The translations under genes and the position numbers were made by a program. The notes beneath the pieces were generated by a model that ran no database searches, was not told the DNA's origin, and saw nothing but the letters and a program-made list of their open reading frames with translations. Shown piece by piece: positions 50,811-59,936 of a stretch of DNA of 64,000 bases (position 1 is its first letter; the number at the start of each line of letters is the position of its first letter). This DNA is from Christensenellaceae bacterium (GTDB lineage Bacteria; Bacillota; Clostridia; Christensenellales; Borkfalkiaceae), in assembly GCA_948890655.1 (NCBI GenBank), contig CAQTYU010000001.1, positions 124,001 through 188,000 on the forward strand. The letters run 5' to 3'.

Positions 50811-51892
50811 TTTTTTATCTTACCGTCCTCGATTTTTATTCTGTTCGCTTCCTTTCCGTACAAAACGCGCTCGGCGTGGGTGCAGGTTAAAACGGTTTGC
50901 AAGCCCGCCGTTCTTTCGACCAACTTTTTGCGGCGGGGAAGGTCGAGTTCGCTCATTACGTCGTCGAGAATGAGTATAGGGTATTCGCCCGAAAGCTCTT
51001 TGAAAATTTCGACCTCGGCAAGCTTGATGGACAGCGCAGCCGTCCTCGTCTGACCTTGGGAGGCAAAGTTCTTCGCGTCGATACCGTTTATATCTATATC
51101 GATGTCGTCGCGGTGGGGACCAGACGCAGTGTAGCCCAAGCGAATATCCCTGTCGTAGTTGTTTGAAAGCTCGTCGAAAAGCCGCTTTTCAAGCTCGGCT
51201 TCGCTACCCTTGTATTTCTTTTCGGGGGAAATTTTCAACTCCTCCGCGCCGTCTGTAAGGAAGGCGTGCGCCGCAGCAGCGAGAGGCGCAAGCATTTCGA
51301 TATAGTCCGCGCGCTTGCGGGCGACGACCGCTGCATACTTGCACAGTTGTTCGTCCCATACGGGCAAGCTGTCGTAAACGGCGTCCAAGTCGCGCAATTT
51401 TAAGAGGTTGTTTCTCTGCTCTAAAACATTGTTGTAGCGGCAAAGAGCCACATAGTACGGTCGTGAAAGCTGGGATATGGAGACGTTTAAAAAGCGTCTT
51501 CTTTCATCGGGTCCGTCCTGAATTAGTCGCAGTTCGTGCGGGGAAAAGAAAACCGAAAAGAGGTTACCCAAAATATCCGCGCTTTTGGTTATCTTATTGC
51601 CGTTTAAATAGAACTCTCTTCCGCTCTCGGTTATAACCGCGTTTATTTCGATATTGCCGTATCTGCCTTCGGCGGTTGCGGAAAGCTCCGCCCGCTGTTC
51701 GCCCTGGCGGATAAGCTGCTTATCGCGTTTGGTTCTGGGAGAAACGCCCGTACAAAGGTAAAAAACCGCCTCCGCACAGTTGGTTTTGCCCTGCGCGTTC
51801 CTGCCGAAAAGAACGTTGAGCCCGTCCTTAAACCCAACGCTTTCTTCGGCGTAATTTCTGAAATTTTTCAAATTCAAATTTTTTATGCGCAT
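50807..51892 (-). CDS. recF: DNA replication and repair protein RecF
   Basis: 361 residues. It starts MRIKNLNLKNFRNYAEESV with Walker A LFGRNAQGKTN. Signature-like ASQGQTRTAALSIKLAEVEI and Walker B YPILILDDVMSELD are intact. RecF loads RecA at gapped DNA with RecOR. It is divergent from dnaA, 105 bp apart, instead of following dnaN as in the common Firmicute order. Confidence 0.97.
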   Translation of the reverse strand: MRIKNLNLKNFRNYAEESVGFKDGLNVLFGRNAQGKTNCAEAVFYLCTGVSPRTKRDKQLIRQGEQRAELSATAEGRYGNIEINAVITESGREFYLNGNKITKSADILGNLFSVFFSPHELRLIQDGPDERRRFLNVSISQLSRPYYVALCRYNNVLEQRNNLLKLRDLDAVYDSLPVWDEQLCKYAAVVARKRADYIEMLAPLAAAAHAFLTDGAEELKISPEKKYKGSEAELEKRLFDELSNNYDRDIRLGYTASGPHRDDIDIDINGIDAKNFASQGQTRTAALSIKLAEVEIFKELSGEYPILILDDVMSELDLPRRKKLVERTAGLQTVLTCTHAERVLYGKEANRIKIEDGKIKK

Positions 51893-51997
51893 TTTCGGTC
51901 AAAACACTTTGATTTTATTCTATCTTTGTAGTATAATGTTTTTCAACACATATTATAGCAAAGCTAACGTAAAATTCAAAGGAAAATCGGTAAGGTT

Positions 51998-53347
51998 ATG
52001 GCAGAAAAAGCAAACTTTGACTTTATTTATAACCCTATAAAAGAAAAAATGCATGAGATAATCTCCTACATCAACTACACTACTTACATCGAAAAGTTAG
52101 TGCCCGTTGATATTGACGGGAGATTTATAGTGCTTGAAACTCCTACCGAAAGCTTTGCTAAATACATTTCCGGCACTCTTGCGGAGAAGATGCGCGAGGC
52201 GATTATAAAAGCCGACGTCGGTATTTCCGACTTCCGACTTAAAGTCGAGGGCAGCGACGGCTTTGCGTTTAACGCTCCCACGGAAGAAAATTTTGCGCCC
52301 CCCGCCAATCTTAACAAAAAGTTTACCTTTGACAGCTTTGTAGTCGGCAAGAATAACGAGTTTGTTTACGCGGCGGCGCGTTCGGTTGCGGACGACCCTG
52401 CAGGCACGTATAACCCGCTGTTCATTTACGGCGGCACGGGCTTGGGCAAGACCCACCTTATTCAGGCTATCGCAAACAAGATAGTTGAAGAAAAGCCCGA
52501 GCTTAAAGTGGTTTACGTGACGAGCGAACAGTTCGTAAACGAAATTATCGACACAATGTTTACGGGGCGCGGTCCCGACGCACGCGAAAAGAGCAATAAG
52601 CTGAGGCAGTACTACCGCAACGCGGACGTGCTGATTATAGACGATATTCAGATAATAGAAAACAAGAAAGCCGTTCAGGAAGAGTTCTTCCATACCTTTA
52701 ACGAGCTGGTATCGAAGGGTAAACAGATCGTTATCACCTCCGACCAGCCGCCGCAGAAGCTTGACGCTTTGGAAGAAAGGCTTAGAACGAGGTTTGCGGG
52801 CGGGCTTTTATTCGATATACTCCCCCCCAACTTCGAGACTAAGATTGCAATTTTAAAGCGCAAAGCGTTGGAAAAGCGGTGCATAGTTCCCGAGGACGTG
52901 CTGACATTCCTTGCACAGGATTCGGGAGACGACGTAAGAACGCTGGAAGGCAGGCTTACGAAAGTTATTTTTGCTTCTAAGCTGCACGAAGAGCCCATAA
53001 GCATTGCGCTTGCAAGAAGCGCGCTTTCAGAAGCGATTTCAGAAGGCGGTAAAGAAGAGATTACCCCCGCAAGCATAATTTCGGGCGTGACGGGGTATTA
53101 TCATATTACGAAGCAAGACATTTTGGGCAAAAGCAAGAAAAAGGAAATAGTTATTCCCAGACAAATTTGTTGCTTTTTGATGTGCGAGCTATTGTCGCTC
53201 CCGCTCGTTTCCATAGGCAAAGAGCTTGGCGGGCGCGACCACACCACCGTTTTGTATTCCCGCGACAAGGTTGAAGAAATGTGCCGCGTAAACGACAAAA
53301 TAGCCAAAGACATTGACGATATTAAAAATATTATCTTAAAGAAATAA
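51998..53347 (+). CDS. dnaA: Chromosomal replication initiator DnaA
   Basis: 449 residues. Domain I at the N-terminus, AAA+ domain with GGTGLGKTHLIQAI (Walker A) and DVLIIDDIQ (Walker B), and the C-terminal DNA-binding signature GGRDHTTVLYSRDKV (usually GGRDHTTV-HA). It opens oriC. I see no dnaN, rpmH or cluster of TTATCCACA boxes in the window flanks, so the origin itself is not located here with confidence. Confidence 0.97.
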   Translation: MAEKANFDFIYNPIKEKMHEIISYINYTTYIEKLVPVDIDGRFIVLETPTESFAKYISGTLAEKMREAIIKADVGISDFRLKVEGSDGFAFNAPTEENFAPPANLNKKFTFDSFVVGKNNEFVYAAARSVADDPAGTYNPLFIYGGTGLGKTHLIQAIANKIVEEKPELKVVYVTSEQFVNEIIDTMFTGRGPDAREKSNKLRQYYRNADVLIIDDIQIIENKKAVQEEFFHTFNELVSKGKQIVITSDQPPQKLDALEERLRTRFAGGLLFDILPPNFETKIAILKRKALEKRCIVPEDVLTFLAQDSGDDVRTLEGRLTKVIFASKLHEEPISIALARSALSEAISEGGKEEITPASIISGVTGYYHITKQDILGKSKKKEIVIPRQICCFLMCELLSLPLVSIGKELGGRDHTTVLYSRDKVEEMCRVNDKIAKDIDDIKNIILKK

Positions 53348-53380
53348 GAGTCAGCTTAATTCAATACGAAATAAAACCTA

Positions 53381-53406
53381 TATTGCCCGAACTTTTTCGG
53401 GCAATA
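53381..53406 (+). terminator. Hairpin downstream of dnaA
   Basis: TATTGCCCGAA, CTTT loop, TTCGGGCAATA: a perfect 11 bp stem 34 bp after the dnaA stop. The T-tract that follows is weak, so termination may be partial. Confidence 0.55.
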
Positions 53407-53432
53407 GTTCTATTAAGAACTATCAATTCTTG

Positions 53433-53700
53433 GTTGCAGGATGCCGTTCATTTAAAGGCAAATTGCATCTGTGCCGCAACATACAATGATTGCGCCAATA
53501 TTCTACCTACTGAAATTATAAGAATTAAAGTTAACTTTAAATATAACGGTAAACACTATTCGCGGTTAAGTGAAAACGACGAAAGTATACATAGAGGATA
53601 CGGCTCGTTTTGGAAGAAGTTTGCCGGCAAATCAATTGATATTTTATATTCCCCCAAATACGACCAGGTATTGATTTTAAAAGACGACAGCGTTTTATGA
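53433..53700 (+). CDS. Small hypothetical protein upstream of mnmG
   Basis: The frame is open from 53383, but that TTG lies inside the dnaA hairpin and the true start is uncertain; a TTG at 53433 is used here only as a guess. The conserved-looking part is IRIKVNFKYNGKHYSRL and SIDILYSPKYDQVLIL, which resembles the Y.YNGK..Y...G..v.I.YSP layout of DUF3592-like membrane proteins. The N-terminal membrane helix of that family is missing here. It may be a truncated relative. Its stop overlaps the mnmG ATG (ATGA), suggesting translational coupling. Confidence 0.45.
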
Positions 53701-55562
53701 AAACTTTTGAAGAAGGACAATTTGATATAGTCGTAGTCGGAGCGGGACACGCGGGCTGTGAAGCCGCGCTTGCCGCGGCGCGGCTGGGATTGAATACGGC
53801 TATGCTGACGCTTAACCTTGACAGCATAGCTTTTATGGCATGTAACCCTTCCATAGGCGGAACCGCAAAGGGGCACCTCGTCCGCGAGATAGACGCTTTG
53901 GGCGGGGAAATGGGCGTTAACGCGGACAAGACAGCCTTACAGATAAGAATGTTGAACGAGGGCAAGGGCGAAGCCGTTCAATCGTTGAGGTGCCAGTGCG
54001 ACAAGAACGCCTATCACCGCGAGATGAAGCGCACGCTTGAAAACACGCCTAACCTGCATATAATGCAGGGCGAATGCGCCAAAGTGCTTGTTGAAAACGG
54101 CAAGGTAAACGGAATAGAAACGACGTACGGCGGGATATTTAAGGCAAAAGCCGTTATTCTTGCAACGGGCGTATATCTGAATGCCGAAACGGTTACGGGC
54201 GAACACCGACAAAAGAGCGGGCCAAACGGCTTTGCCCCCGCCACCGAACTGACCGAAAGCCTTATAAATTTGGGGTTTAACGTAAGAAGATTTAAGACCG
54301 GCACTCCCGCCCGTCTTGACGGAAGGACGGTGAAATTTGACGCCTGCATACGACAAAACGGCGAGGATAACGTTCCGCCCTTTTCCTTTTTGCACGACGC
54401 GCCGCCCTCAAACGCGCTGGAATGCTTTATAACCTATACGAACGGGCGGACGCACGGGATTATTCTTGATAACCTTGACCGCTCCCCTCTTTATAACGGC
54501 GACATAACTTCGGCGGGACCGCGCTACTGCCCTTCGATAGAAACGAAGGTCGTGCGGTTTGCCGACAAGGAGCGGCATCAGATTTTTCTTGAACCCGAGG
54601 GCGCGGATACGAACGAGGTTTACGTTCAAGGTATGTCCTCCTCTATGCCGCACGACGTGCAAAAGGAGATGTACCGCTCGGTTAAAGGGCTTGAAAACTG
54701 CGAATTTATGCGTTACGCCTACGCAATCGAATACGACTGCATAGATACCCTCGATATTTACCCAACGTTGGAATTTAAGAAAGTCGAAGGACTTTACACT
54801 GCGGGGCAGATAAACGGAACTTCGGGCTACGAGGAAGCTGCGGCGCAGGGGCTTATCGCGGGAATTAACGCGGCGTTTAAGATTACGGGCAAGCCGCCAT
54901 TTATTCTCGGCAGGGATGAGGCGTATATAGGCGTTCTTATCGACGATTTATGCACGAAGGGCACGGAAGAGCCGTACAGAATGATGACGTCCCGCGCGGA
55001 ATACGCGCTGAATTTGCGGCAGGACACGGCGGACTTCCGCCTTACGCCGAAGATAGAAAACACGCCGCTTTTAACTAAAGAGCGGGCTGAGCGGTTTGAA
55101 AAAAGAAAGGCTGATTACGCGGAAGTTCTGAACGTTTTGAACGGACGGGCGGACTTTGAAAGCGCGGCGGTGTTTGGGGAAAAGTATTCGCTTACGGGCA
55201 ATATGCACGGCGCGACGTATGCAGACCTTATCCGCCGCGGCGCGAAGATCAAGGATATTTGCGCGCACTTCGGAATTTTGCGGGATAAGGACAAGTCGGT
55301 CGTTAAGACGGCTGAAACCACAGTAAAATACGAGGGGTACATTTCAAAAAACAGGGCGCAGATTGAAAGGTCGAAGAAGCTTGAAGAAAAGAAGCTGCCG
55401 CCCGACATTGACTATTTGAAAATACAGGGCTTGCGGCTGGAAGCGCGGGAAAAGCTTGAACGCGTACGCCCCCTCACTCTTGGGCAGGCGGGAAGAATTT
55501 CGGGCGTGAACCCTGCGGATATAACCGTTTTAATGGTATACCTTGCAATGATGAAAAAATAG
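53697..55562 (+). CDS. mnmG: tRNA uridine-5-carboxymethylaminomethyl modification enzyme MnmG
   Basis: 621 residues, normal length. FAD-binding VVVGAGHAGCEAALAAARLG, then FMACNPSIGGTAKGHLVREI, KTGTPARLDGRT, and the C-terminal helical domain binding MnmE. With MnmE it modifies the wobble uridine of several tRNAs. It starts within the stop of the small upstream frame. Confidence 0.98.
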   Translation: MKTFEEGQFDIVVVGAGHAGCEAALAAARLGLNTAMLTLNLDSIAFMACNPSIGGTAKGHLVREIDALGGEMGVNADKTALQIRMLNEGKGEAVQSLRCQCDKNAYHREMKRTLENTPNLHIMQGECAKVLVENGKVNGIETTYGGIFKAKAVILATGVYLNAETVTGEHRQKSGPNGFAPATELTESLINLGFNVRRFKTGTPARLDGRTVKFDACIRQNGEDNVPPFSFLHDAPPSNALECFITYTNGRTHGIILDNLDRSPLYNGDITSAGPRYCPSIETKVVRFADKERHQIFLEPEGADTNEVYVQGMSSSMPHDVQKEMYRSVKGLENCEFMRYAYAIEYDCIDTLDIYPTLEFKKVEGLYTAGQINGTSGYEEAAAQGLIAGINAAFKITGKPPFILGRDEAYIGVLIDDLCTKGTEEPYRMMTSRAEYALNLRQDTADFRLTPKIENTPLLTKERAERFEKRKADYAEVLNVLNGRADFESAAVFGEKYSLTGNMHGATYADLIRRGAKIKDICAHFGILRDKDKSVVKTAETTVKYEGYISKNRAQIERSKKLEEKKLPPDIDYLKIQGLRLEAREKLERVRPLTLGQAGRISGVNPADITVLMVYLAMMKK

Positions 55563-55569
55563 AATAAAA

Positions 55570-55607
55570 AGAAAGCCCTCGCGCTTCAATGCGCGGAGGC
55601 TTTTTAC
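55570..55607 (+). terminator. Terminator of mnmG
   Basis: AAAGCC..GCGC / GCGC..GGCTTTTT stem directly after the mnmG stop. Confidence 0.7.
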
Positions 55608-55629
55608 ATTGTTAATGATTATATTACAG

Positions 55630-55760
55630 GAGATTCTTCGCTACGTTTTGCGCCGTGATTATCTGAAATAGATTCTTCACCGTTGGCTCGGAATGACTAT
55701 GAGATGCGCAAAGATTACTACTCTTTGGGCGAAATGACATGGTGGCGCGGAATGACCGGA
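55630..55760. repeat. Dispersed GATTCTTCG...GAATGAC repeats
   Basis: Two tandem degenerate units (GATTCTTCGCTACG; GATTCTTCACCGTTGGCTCGG then AATGAC). Further copies lie at 41921-41954, 59836-59872 and 62816-62868, always in gaps between genes. This is a family of short intergenic repeats of unknown role. Confidence 0.6.
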
Positions 55761-55768
55761 GGCGATAA

Positions 55769-57394
55769 TTAAATTTTGCCTTCCCAGACTTCGCCGTCCG
55801 AACAGGTTACGGTAACGTCAGTAGTCGCGCCCGCGTTTAATTCCACCGCAAGCCATTCTTCAAGCGTACCCGCGTAGGTAATCTTAGCGTTGCCGTCGCC
55901 GAGCGAGCCGCTGCCCAACTGCTTTAAGGTTTCGGGAAGACTTATTGAATTAAGCGCGGGACAATTTATAAACGCCCCATACTCTATATTTTCGACGACG
56001 ACTAAAGTCACACTTTCAAGTTTGTTACAATTTGCAAACGCACAAACGCCTATATTTACAAGCCCTTCGCAACCCGAAACTATTTTAAGCTTAAAACAAT
56101 TTGCAAACGCTCTGTCGCTTATATCCGTTACGCAAGCAGGGATATTTACGGATAGAATATTGTCATTACCCGAAAATATTTCTCTTCTTATACCGTAGTT
56201 TTCGCCGCTCTCCAAAACGGGCAGATTGAGCGCACCGCCGTCGCCCGTATATTTAAACAGAGTGACGCCTGCGTCGCTTACGGCGAATTTATAGTCGCCG
56301 ACGGTTAAAATTGAACCGCCTTCACCTTCCGCCGTATGGACTACGCCCGCGTATTGCGCTACCCCGCCGTGGGTCGTCGAACCCGCGAGGACGTTGAGCT
56401 TTGAAAGGTTATAGACCTCGACGAGATTATAACAACCGTCGAACGCCCGATTTTCAATCACTTCGACAGAAGAGGGAATAGCGAAACTTTCCAAACTATA
56501 ACAGCCGGCAAAAGTGCACTCCGTTATTTCCGTTATTCTAACGGTATTCCACTCCACCTCTTTAAGGGCTGAACACCACGCAAAAATACTGTCGTCCGCC
56601 AAAACCAAATTTTCGCCCGTAAAGGTTACTGCCTCTAACTGATTACATCCGAAAAACGCAGCTTGCAATATAGTCAAATCCTTGCAAGGGAAAGTGATTG
56701 ATTTAATATTACTGCCTTCGAAAGCGTTCTCTCCGATTTCCGTAATATTTTCGTGCAGAGTTACGCTGTCAAACCAGTTGTAATAAGCAAAGGCGTTTTC
56801 GTTTATTTTAGTTACATCTTCGGGGATAACCAAATCGGTCAAAAGCTCACCGTCAATATATAATTTCGTTCCGTCATAAAAAGGCTTACTACGAAATTCC
56901 ATATCACACCAGTCCCCTATCGTGCCTTCGTAAATCAGCTTATCGCAGGTTGCAACTTCAGTGTGATAATTGTGGTCTATTCCGCCCCCAAACACGCCTA
57001 TATCGATAATTTTGACAGTTTCAGGCAAGGTAAGACTAGAAAGGTGCATACCGAAGTAATAACCGCCTCCGCAGCTGCCCGTTTGTCTGTAATGCTCAAA
57101 CGCGCGATGTTTTATCCCCATTACCGGATAACCTTCGTATGCTTCGGGAATTTTCACATCGGTTTCTTTATAACCCACTTCGGAAACCCAATAAAATTCA
57201 CCGCTGTCGTCAAGAGTATAATAAATTCCGTACTCGTGCCCGCTTACGTAAATTTCCGATGAATTGCAGGATTCCTGACAGCTTTTTTTACAGGATACCA
57301 AGCCTATCGTGGTGAAGCACGAAGAAAACGCGAAGGCGCTCGATATTATCGCGACTATCAGTAAAAATTTTAATACAAGTTTCTTTTTGCTCAT
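55769..57394 (-). CDS. BspA-like leucine-rich-repeat lipoprotein
   Basis: About 541 residues from the ATG at 57394, with GAGGAAG upstream; an in-frame extension to 57481 is not supported. The signal ends FAFSSC. Residues about 70-520 are LRR_5 units of the type FAGCYSLESFAIPSSVEVIENRAF and ITFPCKDLTILQAAFFGC. BspA-like proteins are surface adhesins or scaffolds common in gut and oral bacteria. It stands alone between mnmG and spoIIE. Confidence 0.9.
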   Translation of the reverse strand: MSKKKLVLKFLLIVAIISSAFAFSSCFTTIGLVSCKKSCQESCNSSEIYVSGHEYGIYYTLDDSGEFYWVSEVGYKETDVKIPEAYEGYPVMGIKHRAFEHYRQTGSCGGGYYFGMHLSSLTLPETVKIIDIGVFGGGIDHNYHTEVATCDKLIYEGTIGDWCDMEFRSKPFYDGTKLYIDGELLTDLVIPEDVTKINENAFAYYNWFDSVTLHENITEIGENAFEGSNIKSITFPCKDLTILQAAFFGCNQLEAVTFTGENLVLADDSIFAWCSALKEVEWNTVRITEITECTFAGCYSLESFAIPSSVEVIENRAFDGCYNLVEVYNLSKLNVLAGSTTHGGVAQYAGVVHTAEGEGGSILTVGDYKFAVSDAGVTLFKYTGDGGALNLPVLESGENYGIRREIFSGNDNILSVNIPACVTDISDRAFANCFKLKIVSGCEGLVNIGVCAFANCNKLESVTLVVVENIEYGAFINCPALNSISLPETLKQLGSGSLGDGNAKITYAGTLEEWLAVELNAGATTDVTVTCSDGEVWEGKI

Positions 57395-57542
57395 ATTCTT
57401 CCTCAAATCAATTATAACATTAAAGTTTAATTTTGCAAATTCTGAAACTATAACGAAACGGATTTTTATTTTGTCCCGCAAAAAGGCAAATTAAATTATT
57501 ATAAGACAAATTTTTTATAATTCTTTATTATAGAATAAAGTC

Positions 57543-59807
57543 ATGCCGTTAAAAATAAACTTCAAAAGCATACTTTTATACGCCGTTTTTTTGGCGGCTT
57601 TTATATTCTCTAACGGCGCGGTGCGGGGCGTGCCGTTCTCCCTCGGCATACTGTTTGCGGCGCTTCTTTGCGGGACTAACGTTATAGTTACGCCCCTGCT
57701 TTTTGCGCTTTCTTCAATAGTGAGCCTGAATTTAACGGTGAGCTTAACGAGCCTTTTTTCTGGGCTTTTTCTCGGCGTTATAACTTTTTTATATAGGAGA
57801 ACGGGTAGGAAAATACGCATCGAGGGAATAGCTTATCTTTTAATCGCACTGGCACCCTATGTCGCCTTTGCGCCATGGCTGGGCGGAGAGTTCATAATTT
57901 CAAACGGCTACGCGCTGCGCGGGATTGCCGCAGGCGTAATAATAATTTTTGCGTACTTTTCGTTAAAGAGCGTTTATGCAATACTTTTCAGATTGCAGCG
58001 GTGCCGCCTCAGAGAGGACGAACTCGTGTGCCTTGCCGTGGTCTACGCCGTGTGCGGGGTCGGAATGCACTCGCTTTTGGGGCAAGCCTTTTACATATGC
58101 TTCTGCGCGTTTGTAACGGTGTTTTCCGTCCGTCTTGCACGCTCGCCCGCGGCGATTATAGTCGGGCTTTGCATCGCCGTTCCCGCCGCGGTGGCTAACC
58201 TTACTTTACTCCCCCTTACCGTTATGCTTATAATAACCACCGTCGCCCTGCTTTTCAGCGGGACGGGAAGGTTTGCCGTAGGGGCGATAACTGCCGCTGT
58301 AACGGCGTATTATATGTATGCGGCGGGATGTTTCAACTGCCCTGTTCCGCTTATCGTAGTGTACGCGCTGTTGCTGTTTTTAGCCTGCTTTATCCCCTCG
58401 CTTTTCAAGGACGAAAAGCTTGCCGCCCTAAAGCGCAGGCTGTTAGTTAAGGAGGTTTTGCCCGAAACCGCAGTAACGAGGAGCCGCAGGCGGACGGGCG
58501 AAAAGCTTTACAGAATATCCGAGGTGTTCCGCGAAATAGAGTGCGCGTTTATTGCTTTGGACGAAAACACGAACGACAGCGCCGCAAGGGAGAGAATGTT
58601 TGCGGAGCTGAAAGAAAGGTGTTGCAAAAACTGTGAAAGGCGGACGCGGTGCGAGAAGTCGGGCGTTTATACGGGCTTTAAAAGGCTTATAGACGCAGGC
58701 TGTATCAAAGGCAAAGTAAATCTAATTGACCTGCCCTCCGAAATGACGTTGAACTGCTCCCGCCCTGCCGAAGTTTTAAACGGGCTGAACGCAATACTTT
58801 CAGAGTACAGAAGATTTATGACCGAAACGGAAAACGCGCGTTCGGGGCGCAAAATGCTTGCGGAGCAGGCGCGTGGCGTTGCCGAGGTTATGAAAAGCTG
58901 TGCAGTGGATTTGAGCAAGTCGCAACAATTCACAGGGGCGGCGGAAAGCGTGAAAAAGGCGCTTTCTTCCCACGGAATTTCATCTCCCGAGGTTTACGTT
59001 GACGGCGAGGACGCAACCGAACTGTGCGCGGTTATACTCGGCAGGACGGACATAAAGGCAATGACCGATATTATTTCCGACAACCTGAAACGCAGGTATG
59101 TTTTAAAGGACAAAATAGCTTACGACGAAGAAAAAAGCTGCCTTATATTCACCGCCCCGCCGAGGCTTGACGCGGCGTTCGGCGTTGCTTGCGCCGTGAA
59201 AAGCGACGAGAAGGTTTCGGGCGACACGCACTCGGTTATACGCATAAACGAACACTCCTTTTTAATGGCGTTATCCGACGGTATGGGCAGCGGAGAATAT
59301 GCGCGGAAGGTATCCGAGTCGGCTATTTCCTTAATAGAAGCGTTTTACCGCGCGGAGATGCCCGCGGATACCGTGTTAAAGACTATAAACAAGCTGCTAT
59401 CATTTAACCGCGACGAGCGGTTTACCTGCATAGATATTGCCGCCGTAAACCTTGATACGGGCAGGGCGGACTTCGTAAAGATAGGCTCGCCCGCGGGGAT
59501 AATTCTGCGCGAGGGAGAAATTAAGATTTTGGAGAGCAACTCACTTCCCCTCGGCATTTTGGACAGTCTGCACCCCGCCGTGAGCACCGAGCTGTTGCGG
59601 GACGGCGACACGGTGATTTTTATGAGCGACGGGATAACTTCCGCTTTCCCCTCCGCCACCGATTTGTATGAATTTTTGCAGGGATTCAAGCCGTTGAACC
59701 CGCAGAATCTGGCCGATAAAATTCTTGCGGGCGCGCTTGAAAAAACCAACCGCGCGGTAACCGACGATATGACCGTGCTGTGCACGAGAATTTTCGACAA
59801 CACGTAA
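57543..59807 (+). CDS. spoIIE: Stage II sporulation protein E (SpoIIE)
   Basis: 754 residues. About ten membrane segments lie in the first 300 residues. A Cys-rich linker (RCCKNCERRTRCEKSGVY) follows. The C-terminal PP2C domain has HSFLMALSDGMGSGEYARKV, ERFTCIDIAAVNLDTGRADF and DTVIFMSDGITSAF. SpoIIE dephosphorylates SpoIIAA to free sigma-F in the forespore, which marks the organism as an endospore former or recent descendant of one. Confidence 0.95.
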   Translation: MPLKINFKSILLYAVFLAAFIFSNGAVRGVPFSLGILFAALLCGTNVIVTPLLFALSSIVSLNLTVSLTSLFSGLFLGVITFLYRRTGRKIRIEGIAYLLIALAPYVAFAPWLGGEFIISNGYALRGIAAGVIIIFAYFSLKSVYAILFRLQRCRLREDELVCLAVVYAVCGVGMHSLLGQAFYICFCAFVTVFSVRLARSPAAIIVGLCIAVPAAVANLTLLPLTVMLIITTVALLFSGTGRFAVGAITAAVTAYYMYAAGCFNCPVPLIVVYALLLFLACFIPSLFKDEKLAALKRRLLVKEVLPETAVTRSRRRTGEKLYRISEVFREIECAFIALDENTNDSAARERMFAELKERCCKNCERRTRCEKSGVYTGFKRLIDAGCIKGKVNLIDLPSEMTLNCSRPAEVLNGLNAILSEYRRFMTETENARSGRKMLAEQARGVAEVMKSCAVDLSKSQQFTGAAESVKKALSSHGISSPEVYVDGEDATELCAVILGRTDIKAMTDIISDNLKRRYVLKDKIAYDEEKSCLIFTAPPRLDAAFGVACAVKSDEKVSGDTHSVIRINEHSFLMALSDGMGSGEYARKVSESAISLIEAFYRAEMPADTVLKTINKLLSFNRDERFTCIDIAAVNLDTGRADFVKIGSPAGIILREGEIKILESNSLPLGILDSLHPAVSTELLRDGDTVIFMSDGITSAFPSATDLYEFLQGFKPLNPQNLADKILAGALEKTNRAVTDDMTVLCTRIFDNT

Positions 59808-59878
59808 GGGCGCGGCGTGTCGGGCTTTTAATAAAGAGATTATTCGCCGTTGGCTCAGAATGACAGGAATGGCGTAAC

Positions 59879-59914
59879 GAAAGGCGGGGGCGCGTAACGC
59901 GACCCCGCCTTTCG
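59879..59914. terminator. Bidirectional hairpin between spoIIE and malQ
   Basis: AAAGGCGGGG..CGCG, TAA loop, CGCG..CCCCGCCTTT; convergent genes on both sides. Confidence 0.65.
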
Positions 59915-59936
59915 TCTATTTATCGTACTTTTTAAT

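Noticed and set aside
51893..51997. oriC between recF and dnaA
   Set aside because: The gap is AT-rich but only 105 bp and no TTATCCACA-type boxes could be found.
55769..57481. N-terminal extension of the LRR lipoprotein
   Set aside because: The GAGGAAG site and signal peptide place the start at 57394; the upstream codons are AT-rich leader.
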